Assembly (NCBI GenBank): GCA_958299035.1
Contig: CATQJL010000190.1
Location: 124,001-188,000 of the forward strand
Reading direction: 5' to 3'
DNA length: 64,000 bases
DNA from: Cylicocyclus nassatus
Taxonomy: Eukaryota > Nematoda > Chromadorea > Rhabditida > Strongylidae
Each line of letters begins with the position of its first letter. The first letter of the stretch is position 1. Below, piece after piece: positions 1-11,554 of this stretch. A program made the translations under genes and the position numbers. The notes beneath the pieces were generated by a model. The model worked only from the letters and a program-made list of their open reading frames with translations. It was not told the origin of the DNA and ran no database searches.

Positions 1-937
1 GTGTCAAGGCCTACGAGTGAGTGTCAAGGCCTACGAGTGCGTGTCAAGGCCTACGAGTGAGTGTCAAGGCCCACGAGTGCGTGTCAAGGCCTACGAGTGC
101 GTGTCAAGGCCTATGAATGCGTGTCAAGGCCTACGAATGAGTGTCAAGGCCTATGAATGCGCGTCAAGGCCTACGAGTGCGTGTCAAGGCCCACGAGTGC
201 GTGTCAAGGCCTACAAATGCGTGTCAAGGCCCACGAATGCGTGTCAAGGCCTACGAATGCGTGTTAAGGCCCACGAGTGCGTGTCAAGGCCTACGAGTGA
301 GTGTCAAGGCCCACGAGTGCGTGTCAAGGCCTACGAGTGCGTGTCAAGGCCTACGAGTGAGTGTCAATGCCCACGAGTGCGTGTCAAGGCCTACAAATGG
401 GTGTCAAGGCCCACGAGTGAGTGTCAAGGCCTACGAGTGCGTGTCAAGGCCTACGAGTGCGTGTCAAGGTAAGTGTCAAGACCTATGAATGCGTGTCAAG
501 GCCTACGAGTGAGTGTCAAGGCCCACGAGTGCGTGTCAAAGCCTATGAATGCGTGTCAAGGCCTACGAGTGCGTGTCAAGGCCTACGAGTGCGTGTCAAG
601 GCCTACGAGTGCGTGTCAAGGCCTACGAATGAGTGTCAAGGCCTACGAATGAGTGTCAAGGCCTACGAGTGCGTGTCAAGGCCTACGAGTGAGTGTCAAG
701 GCCCACGAGTGCGTGTCAAGGCCTATGAATGCGTGTCAAGGCCTACGAGTGCGTGTCAAGGCCTACGAGTGCGTGTCAAGGCCTACGAATGCGTGTCAAG
801 GCCTAAGAGTGCGTGTCAAGACCTACGAATGAGTGTCAAGGCCTACGAGTGCGTGTCAAGGCCTACGAGTGCGTGTCAAGGCCTACGAATAAGTGTCAAG
901 GCCTATGAATGCGTGTCAAGGCCTACGAGTGCGTGTC
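1..937 (+). repeat. Higher-order copy A1 (left), truncated by window edge
   Basis: Matches 3214-4150 monomer for monomer, including rare variants such as the GCGTCAAGGC unit near 159, the TGTTAAGG unit near 262, the CAATGCCCAC unit near 365 and the GACC unit after the first 12-bp short unit. The copies diverge where this one has CTACGAGTGC and the other has CTATGAATGC. Confidence 0.85.
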
Positions 938-2281
938 AAGGCCTACGAGTGCGTGTCAAGGCCTACAAATGCGTGTCAAGGCCCACGAGTGCGTGTCAAG
1001 GCCTACGAATGCGTGTCAAGGCCCACGTGTGCGTGTCAAGGCCTAGGCCTACGAGTGCGTGTCAAGGCCTACGAGTGAGTGTCAAGGCCCACGAGTGCGT
1101 GTCAAGGCCCACGAATGAGTGTCAAGGCCTACGAGTGCGTGTCAAGGCCTACGAGTGAGTGTCAAGGCCCACGAGTGCGTGTCAAGGCCTATGAATGCGT
1201 GTCAAGGCCTACGAGTGCGTGTCAAGGCCTACGAGTGCGTGTCAAGGCCTACGAATGCGTGTCAAGGCCTAAGAGTGCGTGTCAAGGCCCACGAGTGCGT
1301 GTCAAGGCCTACGAGTGCGTGTCGAGGCCTATGAATGCGTGTCAAGGCCCACGAATGAGTATCAAGGCCTACGAGTGCGTGTCAAGGCCTACGAGTGCGT
1401 GTCAAGGTAAGTGTCAAGGCCTATGAATGCGTGTCAAGGCCTACGAGTGCGTGTCAAGGCCTATGAATGCGTGTCAAGGCCTACGAGTGCGTGTCAAGGC
1501 CTACGAGTGCGTGTCAAGGCCTACGAATGCGTGTCAAGGCCTAAGAGTGCGTGTCAAGGCCCACGAGTGCGTGTCAAGGCCTACGAGTGCGTGTCAAGGC
1601 CTATGAATGCGTGTCAAGGCCTACGAATGAGTGTCAAGGCCTATGAATGCGTGTCAAGGCCTACGAGTGCGTGTCAAGGCCTACGAGTGCGTGTCAAGGC
1701 CTACAAATGCGTGTCAAGGCCCACGAGTGCGTGTCAAGGCCTACGAATGCGTGTCAAGGCCCACGTGTGCGTGTCAAGGCCTAGGCCTACGAGTGCGTGT
1801 CAAGGCCTACGAGTGAGTGTCAAGGCCCACGAGTGCGTGTCAAGGCCCACGAATGAGTGTCAAGGCCTACGAGTGCGTGTCAAGGCCTACGAGTGCGTGT
1901 CAAGGCCTACGAGTGCGTGTCAAGGCCTACAGTGCGTGTCAAGGCCTACGAGTGAGTGTCAAGGCCTACGAGTGCGTGTCAAGGCCTACGAGTGAGTGTC
2001 AAGGCCCACGAGTGCGTGTCAAGGCCTACGAGTGCGTGTCAAGGCCTATGAATGCGTGTCAAGGCCTACGAATGAGTGTCAAGGCCTATGAATGCGTGTC
2101 AAGGCCTACGAGTGCGTGTCAAGGCCTACGAGTGCGTGTCAAGGCCTACAAATGCGTGTCAAGGCCCACGAGTGCGTGTCAAGGCCTACGAATGCGTGTC
2201 AAGGCCCACGTGTGCGTGTCAAGGCCTAGGCCTACGAGTGCGTGTCAAGGCCTACGAGTGAGTGTCAAGGCCCACGAGTGC

Positions 2282-2820
2282 GTGTCAAGGCCTACGAGTG
2301 CGTGTCAAGGCCTATGAATGCGTGTCAAGGCCCACGAGTGCGTGTCAAGGCCCACGAATGAGTGTCAAGGCCTACGAGTGCGTGTCAAGGCCTACGAGTG
2401 CGTGTCAAGGCCTACGAGTGCGTGTCAAGGCCTACGAGTGCGTGTCAAGGCCTACGAGTGCGTGTCAAGGCCTACGAGTGCGTGTCAAGGCCTACGAATG
2501 AGAGTCAAGGCCTACGAATGAGAGTCAAGGCCTATGAATGCGTGTTAAGGCCTACGAATGCGTGTCAAGGCCCACGAATGAGTGTCAAGGCCTATGAATG
2601 CGTGTCAAGGCCTACGAGTGCGTGCCAAGGCCTACGAGTGCGTGTCAAGGCCTACGAATGCGTGTCAAGGCCTACGAATGAGAGTCGAGGCCTATGAATG
2701 CGTGTCAAGGCCCACGAATGAGTATCAAGGCCTACGAGTGCGTGTCAAGGCCTACGAGTGCGTGTCAAGGTAAGTGTCAAGGCCTATGAATGCGTGTCAA
2801 GGCCTACGAGTGAGTGTCAA
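2282..2820 (+). repeat. Higher-order copy A2 (left)
   Basis: Repeated at 5354-5892, offset 3,072 bp. Shared rare monomers include two successive GAGAGTCAAGG units, a GTGCCAAGG unit and a GAGAGTCGAGG unit. One visible difference is TGTTAAGG near 2545 against TGTCAAGG in the second copy. Confidence 0.8.
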
Positions 2821-3213
2821 GGCCTACGAATGAGTGTCAAGGCCTACGAGTGCGTGTCAAGGCCTACGAGTGAGTGTCAAGGCCCACGAGTGCGTGTCAA
2901 GGCCTATGAATGCGTGTCAAGGCCTACGAGTGCGTGTCAAGGCCTACGAGTGCGTGTCAAGGCCTACGAATGCGTGTCAAGGCCTACGAGTGCGTGTCAA
3001 GGCCTATGAATGCGTGTCAAGGCCTACGAGTGCGTGTCAAGGCCTACGAGTGCGTGTCAAGGCCTACGAATGCGTGTCAAGGCCTACGAGTGCGTGTCAA
3101 GGCCTACGAATAAGTGTCAAGGCCTATGAATGCGTGTCAAGGCCTACGAGTGCGTGTCAAGGCCTATGAATGCGTGTCAAGGCCTACGAGTGCGTGTCAA
3201 GGCCTACGAGTGC

Positions 3214-4150
3214 GTGTCAAGGCCTACGAGTGAGTGTCAAGGCCTACGAGTGCGTGTCAAGGCCTACGAGTGAGTGTCAAGGCCCACGAGTGCGTGTCAA
3301 GGCCTACGAGTGCGTGTCAAGGCCTATGAATGCGTGTCAAGGCCTACGAATGAGTGTCAAGGCCTATGAATGCGCGTCAAGGCCTACGAGTGCGTGTCAA
3401 GGCCCACGAGTGCGTGTCAAGGCCTACAAATGCGTGTCAAGGCCCACGAATGCGTGTCAAGGCCTACGAATGCGTGTTAAGGCCCACGAGTGCGTGTCAA
3501 GGCCTACGAGTGAGTGTCAAGGCCCACGAGTGCGTGTCAAGGCCTACGAGTGCGTGTCAAGGCCTACGAGTGAGTGTCAATGCCCACGAGTGCGTGTCAA
3601 GGCCTACAAATGGGTGTCAAGGCCCACGAGTGAGTGTCAAGGCCTACGAGTGCGTGTCAAGGCCTACGAGTGCGTGTCAAGGTAAGTGTCAAGACCTATG
3701 AATGCGTGTCAAGGCCTACGAGTGAGTGTCAAGGCCCACGAGTGCGTGTCAAAGCCTATGAATGCGTGTCAAGGCCTACGAGTGCGTGTCAAGGCCTACG
3801 AGTGCGTGTCAAGGCCTACGAGTGCGTGTCAAGGCCTACGAATGAGTGTCAAGGCCTACGAATGAGTGTCAAGGCCTACGAGTGCGTGTCAAGGCCTACG
3901 AGTGAGTGTCAAGGCCCACGAGTGCGTGTCAAGGCCTATGAATGCGTGTCAAGGCCTACGAGTGCGTGTCAAGGCCTACGAGTGCGTGTCAAGGCCTACG
4001 AATGCGTGTCAAGGCCTAAGAGTGCGTGTCAAGACCTACGAATGAGTGTCAAGGCCTACGAGTGCGTGTCAAGGCCTACGAGTGCGTGTCAAGGCCTACG
4101 AATAAGTGTCAAGGCCTATGAATGCGTGTCAAGGCCTACGAGTGCGTGTC
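3214..4150 (+). repeat. Higher-order copy A1 (right)
   Basis: Second copy of the block at 1-937, offset 3,213 bp. The offset is not a multiple of 20 because short and long units lie between the copies. Shared rare variants show the two come from one duplication rather than from independent mutation. Confidence 0.85.
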
Positions 4151-5353
4151 AAGGCCTATGAATGCGTGTCAAGGCCTACGAGTGCGTGTCAAGGCCTACG
4201 AGTGCGTGTCAAGGCCTACGAGTGCGTGTCAAGGTAAGTGTCAAGGCCTATGAATGCGTGTCAAGGCCTACGAGTGAGTGTCAAGGCCCACGAGTGCGTG
4301 TCAAAGCCTATGAATGCGTGTCAAGGCCCACGAGTGCGTGTCAAGGCCTACGAGTGCGTGTCAAGGCCTACGAGTGAGTGTCAAGGCCCACGAGTGCGTG
4401 TCAAGGCCTATGAATGCGTGTCAAGGCCTACGAGTGCGTGTCAAGGCCTATGAATGCGTGTCAAGGCCTACGAGTGCGTGTCAAGGCCTACGAGTGCGTG
4501 TCAAGGCCTACAAATGCGTGTCAAGGCCCACGAGTGCGTGTCAAGGCCTACGAATGCGTGTCAAGGCCCACGTGTGCGTGTCAAGGCCTAGGCCTACGAG
4601 TGCGTGTCAAGGCCTACGAGTGCGTGTCAAGGCCTACGAGTGCGTGTCAAGGCCTATGAATGCGTGTCAAGGCCCACGAGTGCGTGTCAAGGCCCACGAA
4701 TGAGTGTCAAGGCCTACGAGTGCGTGTCAAAGCCTGCGAGTGCGTGTCAAGGCCTACGAGTGCGTGTCAAGGCCTACAGTGCGTGTCAAGGCCTACGAGT
4801 GAGTGTCAAGGCCTACGAGTGCGTGTCAAGGCCTACGAGTGAGTGTCAAGGCCCACGAGTGCGTGTCAAGGCCTACGAGTGCGTGTCAAGGCCTATGAAT
4901 GCGTGTCAAGGCCTACGAATGAGTGTCAAGGCCTATGAATGCGTGTCAAGGCCTACGAGTGCGTGTCAAGGCCTACAGTGCGTGTCAAGGCCTACGAGTG
5001 AGTGTCAAGGCCTACGAGTGCGTGTCAAGGCCTACGAGTGAGTGTCAAGGCCCACGAGTGCGTGTCAAGGCCTACGAGTGCGTGTCAAGGCCTACGAATG
5101 CGTGTCAAGGCCCACGTGTGCGTGTCAAGGCCTAGGCCTACGAGTGCGTGTCAAGGCCTACGAGTGCGTGTCAAGGCCTATGAATGCGTGTCAAGGCCCA
5201 CGAGTGCGTGTCAAGGCCCACGAATGAGTGTCAAGGCCTACGAGTGCGTGTCAAGGCCTACGAGTGCGTGTCAAGGCCTACGAGTGCGTGTCAAGGCCTA
5301 CGAATGCGTGTCAAGGCCCACGTGTGCGTGTCAAGGCCTAGGCCTACGAGTGC

Positions 5354-5892
5354 GTGTCAAGGCCTACGAGTGCGTGTCAAGGCCTATGAATGCGTGTCAA
5401 GGCCCACGAGTGCGTGTCAAGGCCCACGAATGAGTGTCAAGGCCTACGAGTGCGTGTCAAGGCCTACGAGTGCGTGTCAAGGCCTACGAGTGCGTGTCAA
5501 GGCCTACGAGTGCGTGTCAAGGCCTACGAGTGCGTGTCAAGGCCTACGAGTGCGTGTCAAGGCCTACGAATGAGAGTCAAGGCCTACGAATGAGAGTCAA
5601 GGCCTATGAATGCGTGTCAAGGCCTACGAATGCGTGTCAAGGCCCACGAATGAGTGTCAAGGCCTATGAATGCGTGTCAAGGCCTACGAGTGCGTGCCAA
5701 GGCCTACGAGTGCGTGTCAAGGCCTACGAATGCGTGTCAAGGCCTACGAATGAGAGTCGAGGCCTATGAATGCGTGTCAAGGCCCACGAATGAGTATCAA
5801 GGCCTACGAGTGCGTGTCAAGGCCTACGAGTGCGTGTCAAGGTAAGTGTCAAGGCCTATGAATGCGTGTCAAGGCCTACGAGTGAGTGTCAA
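5354..5892 (+). repeat. Higher-order copy A2 (right)
   Basis: Second copy of 2282-2820. It begins just after the last 26-bp unit and ends just past the 12-bp unit at 5834, where the copies differ (CCCACGAGTGC here against CTACGAATGA in the first). Confidence 0.8.
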
Positions 5893-6354
5893 GGCCCACG
5901 AGTGCGTGTCAAGGCCTACGAGTGCGTGTCAAGGCCTACGAATGAGTGTCAAGGCCTACGAATGAGTGTCAAGGCCTACGAGTGCGTGTCAAGGCCTACG
6001 AGTGAGTGTCAAGGCCCACGAGTGCGTGTCAAGGCCTATGAATGCGTGTCAAGGCCTACGAGTGCGTGTCAAGGCCTACGAGTGCGTGTCAAGGCCTACG
6101 AATGCGTGTCAAGGCCTACGAGTGCGTGTCAAGGCCTACGAATGAGTGTCAAGGCCTACGAGTGCGTGTCAAGGCCTACGAGTGCGTGTCAAGGCCTACG
6201 AATAAGTGTCAAGGCCTATGAATGCGTGTCAAGGCCTACGAGTGCGTGTCAAGGCCTATGAATGCGTGTCAAGGCCTACGAGTGCGTGTCAAGGCCTACG
6301 AGTGCGTGTCAAGGCCTACGAGTGAGTGTCAAGGCCTACGAGTGCGTGTCAAGG

Positions 6355-6880
6355 CCTACGAGTGAGTGTCAAGGCCCACGAGTGCGTGTCAAGGCCTACG
6401 AGTGCGTGTCAAGGCCTATGAATGCGTGTCAAGGCCTACGAATGAGTGTCAAGGCCTATGAATGCGTGTCAAGGCCTACGAGTGCGTGTCAAGGCCTACG
6501 AGTGCGTGTCAAGGCCTACAAATGCGTGTCAAGGCCCACGAATGCGTGTCAAGGCCTACGAATGCGTGTTAAGGCCCACGAGTGCGTGTCAAGGCCTACG
6601 AGTGAGTGTCAAGGCCCACGAGTGCGTGTCAAGGCCTACGAGTGAGTGTCAAGGCCTACGAGTGAGTGTCAATGCCCACGAGTGCGTGTCAAGGCCTACA
6701 AATGGGTGTCAAGGCCCACGAGTGAGTGTCAAGGCCTACGAGTGCGTGTCAAGGCCTACGAGTGCGTGTCAAGGTAAGTGTCAAGGCCTATGAATGCGTG
6801 TCAAGGCCTACGAGTGAGTGTCAAGGCCAACGAGTGCGTGTCAAAGCCTATGAATGCGTGTCAAGGCCTGCGAGTGCGTG
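6355..6880 (+). repeat. Higher-order copy B1 (left)
   Basis: Repeated at 8103-8628, offset 1,748 bp, with the same order of TACAAATGC, TGTTAAGG, CAATGCCC and TACAAATGGG monomers. One private difference is GGCCAACG at 6825-6832 against GGCCCACG in the other copy. Confidence 0.8.
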
Positions 6881-8102
6881 TCAAGGCCCACGAGTGCGTG
6901 TCAAGGCCTACGAGTGAGTGTCAAGGCCCACGAGTGCGTGTCAAGGCCTACGAGTGCGTGTCAAGGCCTACGAGTGAGTGTCAATGCCCACGAGTGCGTG
7001 TAAAGGCCTACAAATGGGTGTCAAGGCCCACGAGTGAGTGTCAAGGCCTACGAGTGCGTGTCAAGGCCTACGAGTGCGTGTCAAGGTAAGTGTCAAGGCC
7101 TATGAATGCGTGTCAAGGCCTACGAGTGAGTGTCAAGGCCCACGAGTGCGTGTCAAGGCCTACGAGTGCGTGTCAAGGTAAGTGTCAAGGCCTATGAATG
7201 CGTGTCAAGGCCTACGAGTGAGTGTCAAGGCCCACGAGTGCGTGTCAAAGCCTACGAGTGAGTGTCAAGGCCCACGAGTGCGTGTCAAAGCCTATGAATG
7301 CGTGTCAAGGCCTGCGAGTGCGTGTCAAGGCCTACGAGTGCGTGTCAAGGCCTACGAGTGCGTGTCAAGGCCTACGAATGAGTGTCAAGGCCTACGAATG
7401 AGTGTCAAGGCCTACGAGTGCGTGTCAAGGCCTACGAGTGAGTGTCAAGGCCCACGAATGAGTGTCAAGGCCTATGAATGCGTGTCAAGGCCTATGAATG
7501 CGTGTCAAGGCCTACGAGTGCGTGCCAAGGCCTACGAGTGCGTGTCAAGGCCTACGAATGCGTGTCAAGGCCTACGAATGAGAGTCGAGGCCTATGAATG
7601 CGTGTCAAGGCCCACGAATGAGTATCAAGGCCTACGAGTGCGTGTCAAGGCCTACGAGTGCGTGTCAAGGTAAGTGTCAAGGCCTATGAATGCGTGTCAA
7701 GGCCTACGAGTGAGTGTCAAGGCCCACGAGTGCGTGTCAAGGCCTACGAGTGAGTGTCAAGGCCCACGAGTGCGTGTCAAGGCCTATGAATGCGTGTCAA
7801 GGCCTACGAGTGCGTGTCAAGGCCTACGAGTGCGTGTCAAGGCCTACGAATGCGTGTCAAGGCCTACGAGTGCGTGTCAAGGCCTACGAATGAGTGTCAA
7901 GGCCTACGAGTGCGTGTCAAGGCCTACGAGTGCGTGTCAAGGCCTTCGAATAAGTGTCAAGGCCTACGAGTGCGTGTCAAGGCCTACGAGTGCGTGTCAA
8001 GGCCTACGAGTGCGTGTCAAGGCCTACGAGTGCGTGTCAAGGCCTACAAATGCGTGTCAAGGCCCACGAGTGAGTGTCAAGGCCTACGAGTGCGTGTCAA
8101 GG

Positions 8103-8628
8103 CCTACGAGTGAGTGTCAAGGCCCACGAGTGCGTGTCAAGGCCTACGAGTGCGTGTCAAGGCCTATGAATGCGTGTCAAGGCCTACGAATGAGTGTCAA
8201 GGCCTATGAATGCGTGTCAAGGCCTACGAGTGCGTGTCAAGGCCTACGAGTGCGTGTCAAGGCCTACAAATGCGTGTCAAGGCCCACGAATGCGTGTCAA
8301 GGCCTACGAATGCGTGTTAAGGCCCACGAGTGCGTGTCAAGGCCTACGAGTGAGTGTCAAGGCCCACGAGTGCGTGTCAAGGCCTACGAGTGAGTGTCAA
8401 GGCCTACGAGTGAGTGTCAATGCCCACGAGTGCGTGTCAAGGCCTACAAATGGGTGTCAAGGCCCACGAGTGAGTGTCAAGGCCTACGAGTGCGTGTCAA
8501 GGCCTACGAGTGCGTGTCAAGGTAAGTGTCAAGGCCTATGAATGCGTGTCAAGGCCTACGAGTGAGTGTCAAGGCCCACGAGTGCGTGTCAAAGCCTATG
8601 AATGCGTGTCAAGGCCTGCGAGTGCGTG
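8103..8628 (+). repeat. Higher-order copy B1 (right)
   Basis: Second copy of 6355-6880. It stops matching at the 21-bp unit that starts at 8626, where an extra G was gained and several monomers found in the other copy are missing. Confidence 0.8.
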
Positions 8629-8646
8629 GTCAAGGCCCACGAGTGC
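8626..8646 (+). repeat. 21-bp unit with one extra G
   Basis: GTGGTCAAGG replaces GTGTCAAGG, giving the only 21-bp unit I saw in the window. It marks a junction where the local order departs from the sister copies around 6890, 16510 and 17900. Confidence 0.88.
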
Positions 8647-10054
8647 GTGTCAAGGCCTACGAGTGCGTGTCAAGGCCTACGAGTGAGTGTCAATGCCCAC
8701 GGGTGCGTGTCAAGGCCTACAAATGGGTGTCAAGGCCCACGAGTGAGTGTCAAGGCCTACGAGTGCGTGTCAAGGCCTACGAGTGCGTGTCAAGGTAAGT
8801 GTCAAGGCCTATGAATGCGTGTCAAGGCCTACGAGTGAGTGTCAAGGCCCACGAGTGCGTGTCAAAGCCTATGAATGCGTGTCAAGGCCTGCGAGTGCGT
8901 GTCAAGGCCTACGAGTGCGTGTCAAGGCCTACGAGTGCGTGTCAAGGCCTACGAATGAGTGTCAAGGCCTACGAATGAGTGTCAAGGCCTACGAGTGCGT
9001 GTCAAGGCCTACGAGTGAGTGTCAAGGCCCACGAGTGCGTGTCAAGGCCTATGAATGCGTGTCAAGGCCTACGAGTGCGTGTCAAGGCCTACGAGTGCGT
9101 GTCAAGGCCTACGAATGCGTGTCAAGGCCTAAGAGTGCGTGTCAAGGCCTACGAATGAGTGTCAAGGCCTACGAGTGCGTGTCAAGGCCTACGAGTGCGT
9201 GTCAAGGCCTACGAATAAGTGTCAAGGCCTATGAATGCGTGTCAAGGCCTACGAGTGCGTGTCAAGGCCTATGAATGCGTGTCAAGGCCTACGAGTGCGT
9301 GTCAAGGCCTACGAGTGCGTGTCAAGGCCTACGAGTGCGTGTCAAGGTAAGTGTCAAGGCCTATGAATGCGTGTCAAGGCCTACGAGTGAGTGTCAAGGC
9401 CCACGAGTGCGTGTCAAAGCCTATGAATGCGTGTCAAGGCCCACGAGTGCGTGTCAAGGCCTACGAGTGCGTGTCAAGGCCTACGAGTGCGTGTCAAGGC
9501 CTACGAATGAGTGTCAAGGCCTACGAATGAGTGTCAAGGCCTACGAGTGCGTGTCAAGGTAAGTGTCAAGGCCTATGAATGCGTGTCAAGGCCTACGAGT
9601 GAGTGTCAAGGCCCACGAGTGCGTGTCAAAGCCTACGAGTGAGTGTCAAGGCCCACGAGTGCGTGTCAAAGCCTACGAGTGCGTGTCAAGGTAAGTGTCA
9701 AGGCCTATGAATGCGTGTCAAGGCCTACGAGTGAGTGTCAAGGCCCACGAGTGCGTGTCAAAGCCTACGAGTGAGTGTCAAGGCCCACGAGTGCGTGTCA
9801 AGGCCTACGAGTGCGTGTCAAGGCCTACAAATGCGTGTCAAGGCCCACGAATGCGTGTCAAGGCCTACGAATGCGTGTTAAGGCCCACGAGTGCGTGTCA
9901 AGGCCTACGAGTGAGTGTCAAGGCCCACGAGTGCGTGTCAAGGCCTACGAGTGAGTGTCAAGGCCTACGAGTGAGTGTCAATGCCCACGGGTGCGTGTCA
10001 AGGCCTACAAATGGGTGTCAAGGCCCACGAGTGAGTGTCAAGGCCTACGAGTGC

Positions 10055-11474
10055 GTGTCAAGGCCTACGAGTGCGTGTCAAGGTAAGTGTCAAGGCCTAT
10101 GAATGCGTGTCAAGGCCTACGAGTGAGTGTCAAGGCCCACGAGTGCGTGTCAAAGCCTATGAATGCGTGTCAAGGCCTGCGAGTGCGTGTCAAGGCCTAC
10201 GAGTGCGTGTCAAGGCCTACGAGTGCGTGTCAAGGCCTACGAATGAGTGTCAAGGCCTACGAATGAGTGTCAAGGCCTACGAGTGCGTGTCAAGGCCTAC
10301 GAGTGAGTGTCAAGGCCCACGAGTGCGTGTCAAGGTCTATGAATGCGTGTCAAGGCCTACGAGTGCGTGTCAAGGCCTACGAGTGCGTGTCAAGGCCTAC
10401 GAATGCGTGTCAAGGCCTAAGAGTGCGTGTCAAGGCCTACGAAGGAGTGTCAAGGCCTACGAGTGCGTGTCAAGGCCTACGAGTGCGTGTCAAGGCCTAC
10501 GAATAAGTGTCAAGGCCTATGAATGCGTGTCAAGGCTAACGAGTGCGTGTCAAGGCCTATGAATGCGTGTCAAGGCCTACGAGTGCGTGTCAAGGCCTAC
10601 GAGTGCGTGTCAAGGCCTACGAGTGCGTGTCAAGGTAAGTGTCAAGGCCTATGAATGCGTGTCAAGGCCTACGAGTGAGTGTCAAGGCCCACGAGTGCGT
10701 GTCAAAGCCTATGAATGCGTGTCAAGGCCCACGAGTGCGTGTCAAGGCCTACGAGTGCGTGTCAAGGCCTACGAGTGCGTGTCAAGGCCTACGAATGAGT
10801 GTCAAGGCCTACGAATGAGTGTCAAGGCCTACGAGTGCGTGTCAAGGTAAGTGTCAAGGCCTATGAATGCGTGTCAAGGCCTACGAGTGAGTGTCAAGGC
10901 CCACGAGTGCGTGTCAAAGCCTACGAGTGAGTGTCAAGGCCCACGAGTGCGTGTCAAAGCCTACGAGTGCGTGTCAAGGTAAGTGTCAAGGCCTATGAAT
11001 GCGTGTCAAGGCCTACGAGTGAGTGTCAAGGCCCACGAGTGCGTGTCAAAGCCTACGAGTGAGTGTCAAGGCCCACGAGTGCGTGTCAAGGCCTACGAGT
11101 GCGTGTCAAGACCTACGAGTGCTTGTCAAGGCCTACGAGTGCGTGTCAAGGCCTACGAGTGCGTGTCAAGGCCTATGAATGCGTGTCAAGGCCTACGAGT
11201 GAGTGTCAAGGCCCACGAGTGCGTGTCAAAGCCTATGAATGCGTGTCAAGGCCCACGAGTGCGTGTCAAGGCCTACGAGTGCGTGTCAAGGCCTATGAAT
11301 GCGTGTCAAGGCCTACGAGTGAGTGTCAAGGCCCACGAGTGCGTGTCAAGGCCTACGAGTGCGTGTCAAGGTAAGTGTCAAGGCCTATGAATGCGTGTCA
11401 AGGCCTACGAGTGAGTGTCAAGGCCCACGAGTGCGTGTCAAAGCCTACGAGTGAGTGTCAAGGCCCACGAGTGC
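10055..11474 (+). repeat. 1,500-bp tandem duplication, copy 1
   Basis: Matches 11555-12974 almost base for base at an offset of exactly 1,500 bp. Shared rare monomers include GGTCTATG, GAAGGAGTG and the pair GACCTACGAGTGC / CTTGTCAAGG. The one difference I noticed is GGCTAACG at 10535-10542 in this copy, where the other has GGCCTACG. Confidence 0.88.
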
Positions 11475-11554
11475 GTGTCAAGGCCTACGAGTGCGTGTCA
11501 AGGCCTACGAGTGCGTGTCAAGGCCTACGAATGAGTGTCAAGGCCTACGAATGA

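Larger units (their letters stand above)
1917..4981 (+). repeat. 19-bp units lacking one G (CTACAGTGC), 3 copies
   Basis: Units at 1917-1935, 4764-4782 and 4963-4981 read GTGTCAAGGCCTACAGTGC, one base shorter than the consensus, which shifts register by one. They occur only in domain A and interleave with the 26-bp units, so they belong to the same amplified neighbourhood. Confidence 0.92.
1033..5353 (+). repeat. Family of 26-bp units with 12-bp palindrome (6 copies)
   Basis: Units at 1033-1058, 1771-1796, 2216-2241, 4578-4603, 5122-5147 and 5328-5353. Each is a monomer with 6 extra bases, so that GGCCTA is duplicated. This creates the perfect palindrome AGGCCTAGGCCT, with two StuI sites flanking an AvrII site. 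Each is preceded by a monomer reading CCCACGTGTGC, which adds a CACGTG palindrome and a 13-bp alternating pyrimidine-purine run. The fixed pairing shows the two variants were amplified together. They are confined to the first 5.4 kb. Confidence 0.93.
1..5845 (+). repeat. Domain A: left part of array with 26-bp units
   Basis: Defined by variants not seen further right: six 26-bp units with a duplicated GGCCTA, the CCCACGTGTGC monomer before each of them, and three 19-bp units ending CTACAGTGC. It also contains AGAGTC and AGAGTCG monomers (2511-2524, 2681-2690, 5573-5584, 5753-5760). Two long internal duplications are present: 1-937 recurs at 3214-4150 (offset 3,213) and 2282-2820 recurs at 5354-5892 (offset 3,072). 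Position 1 starts inside the earlier copy, so the array continues to the left. No gene is present. Confidence 0.85.
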
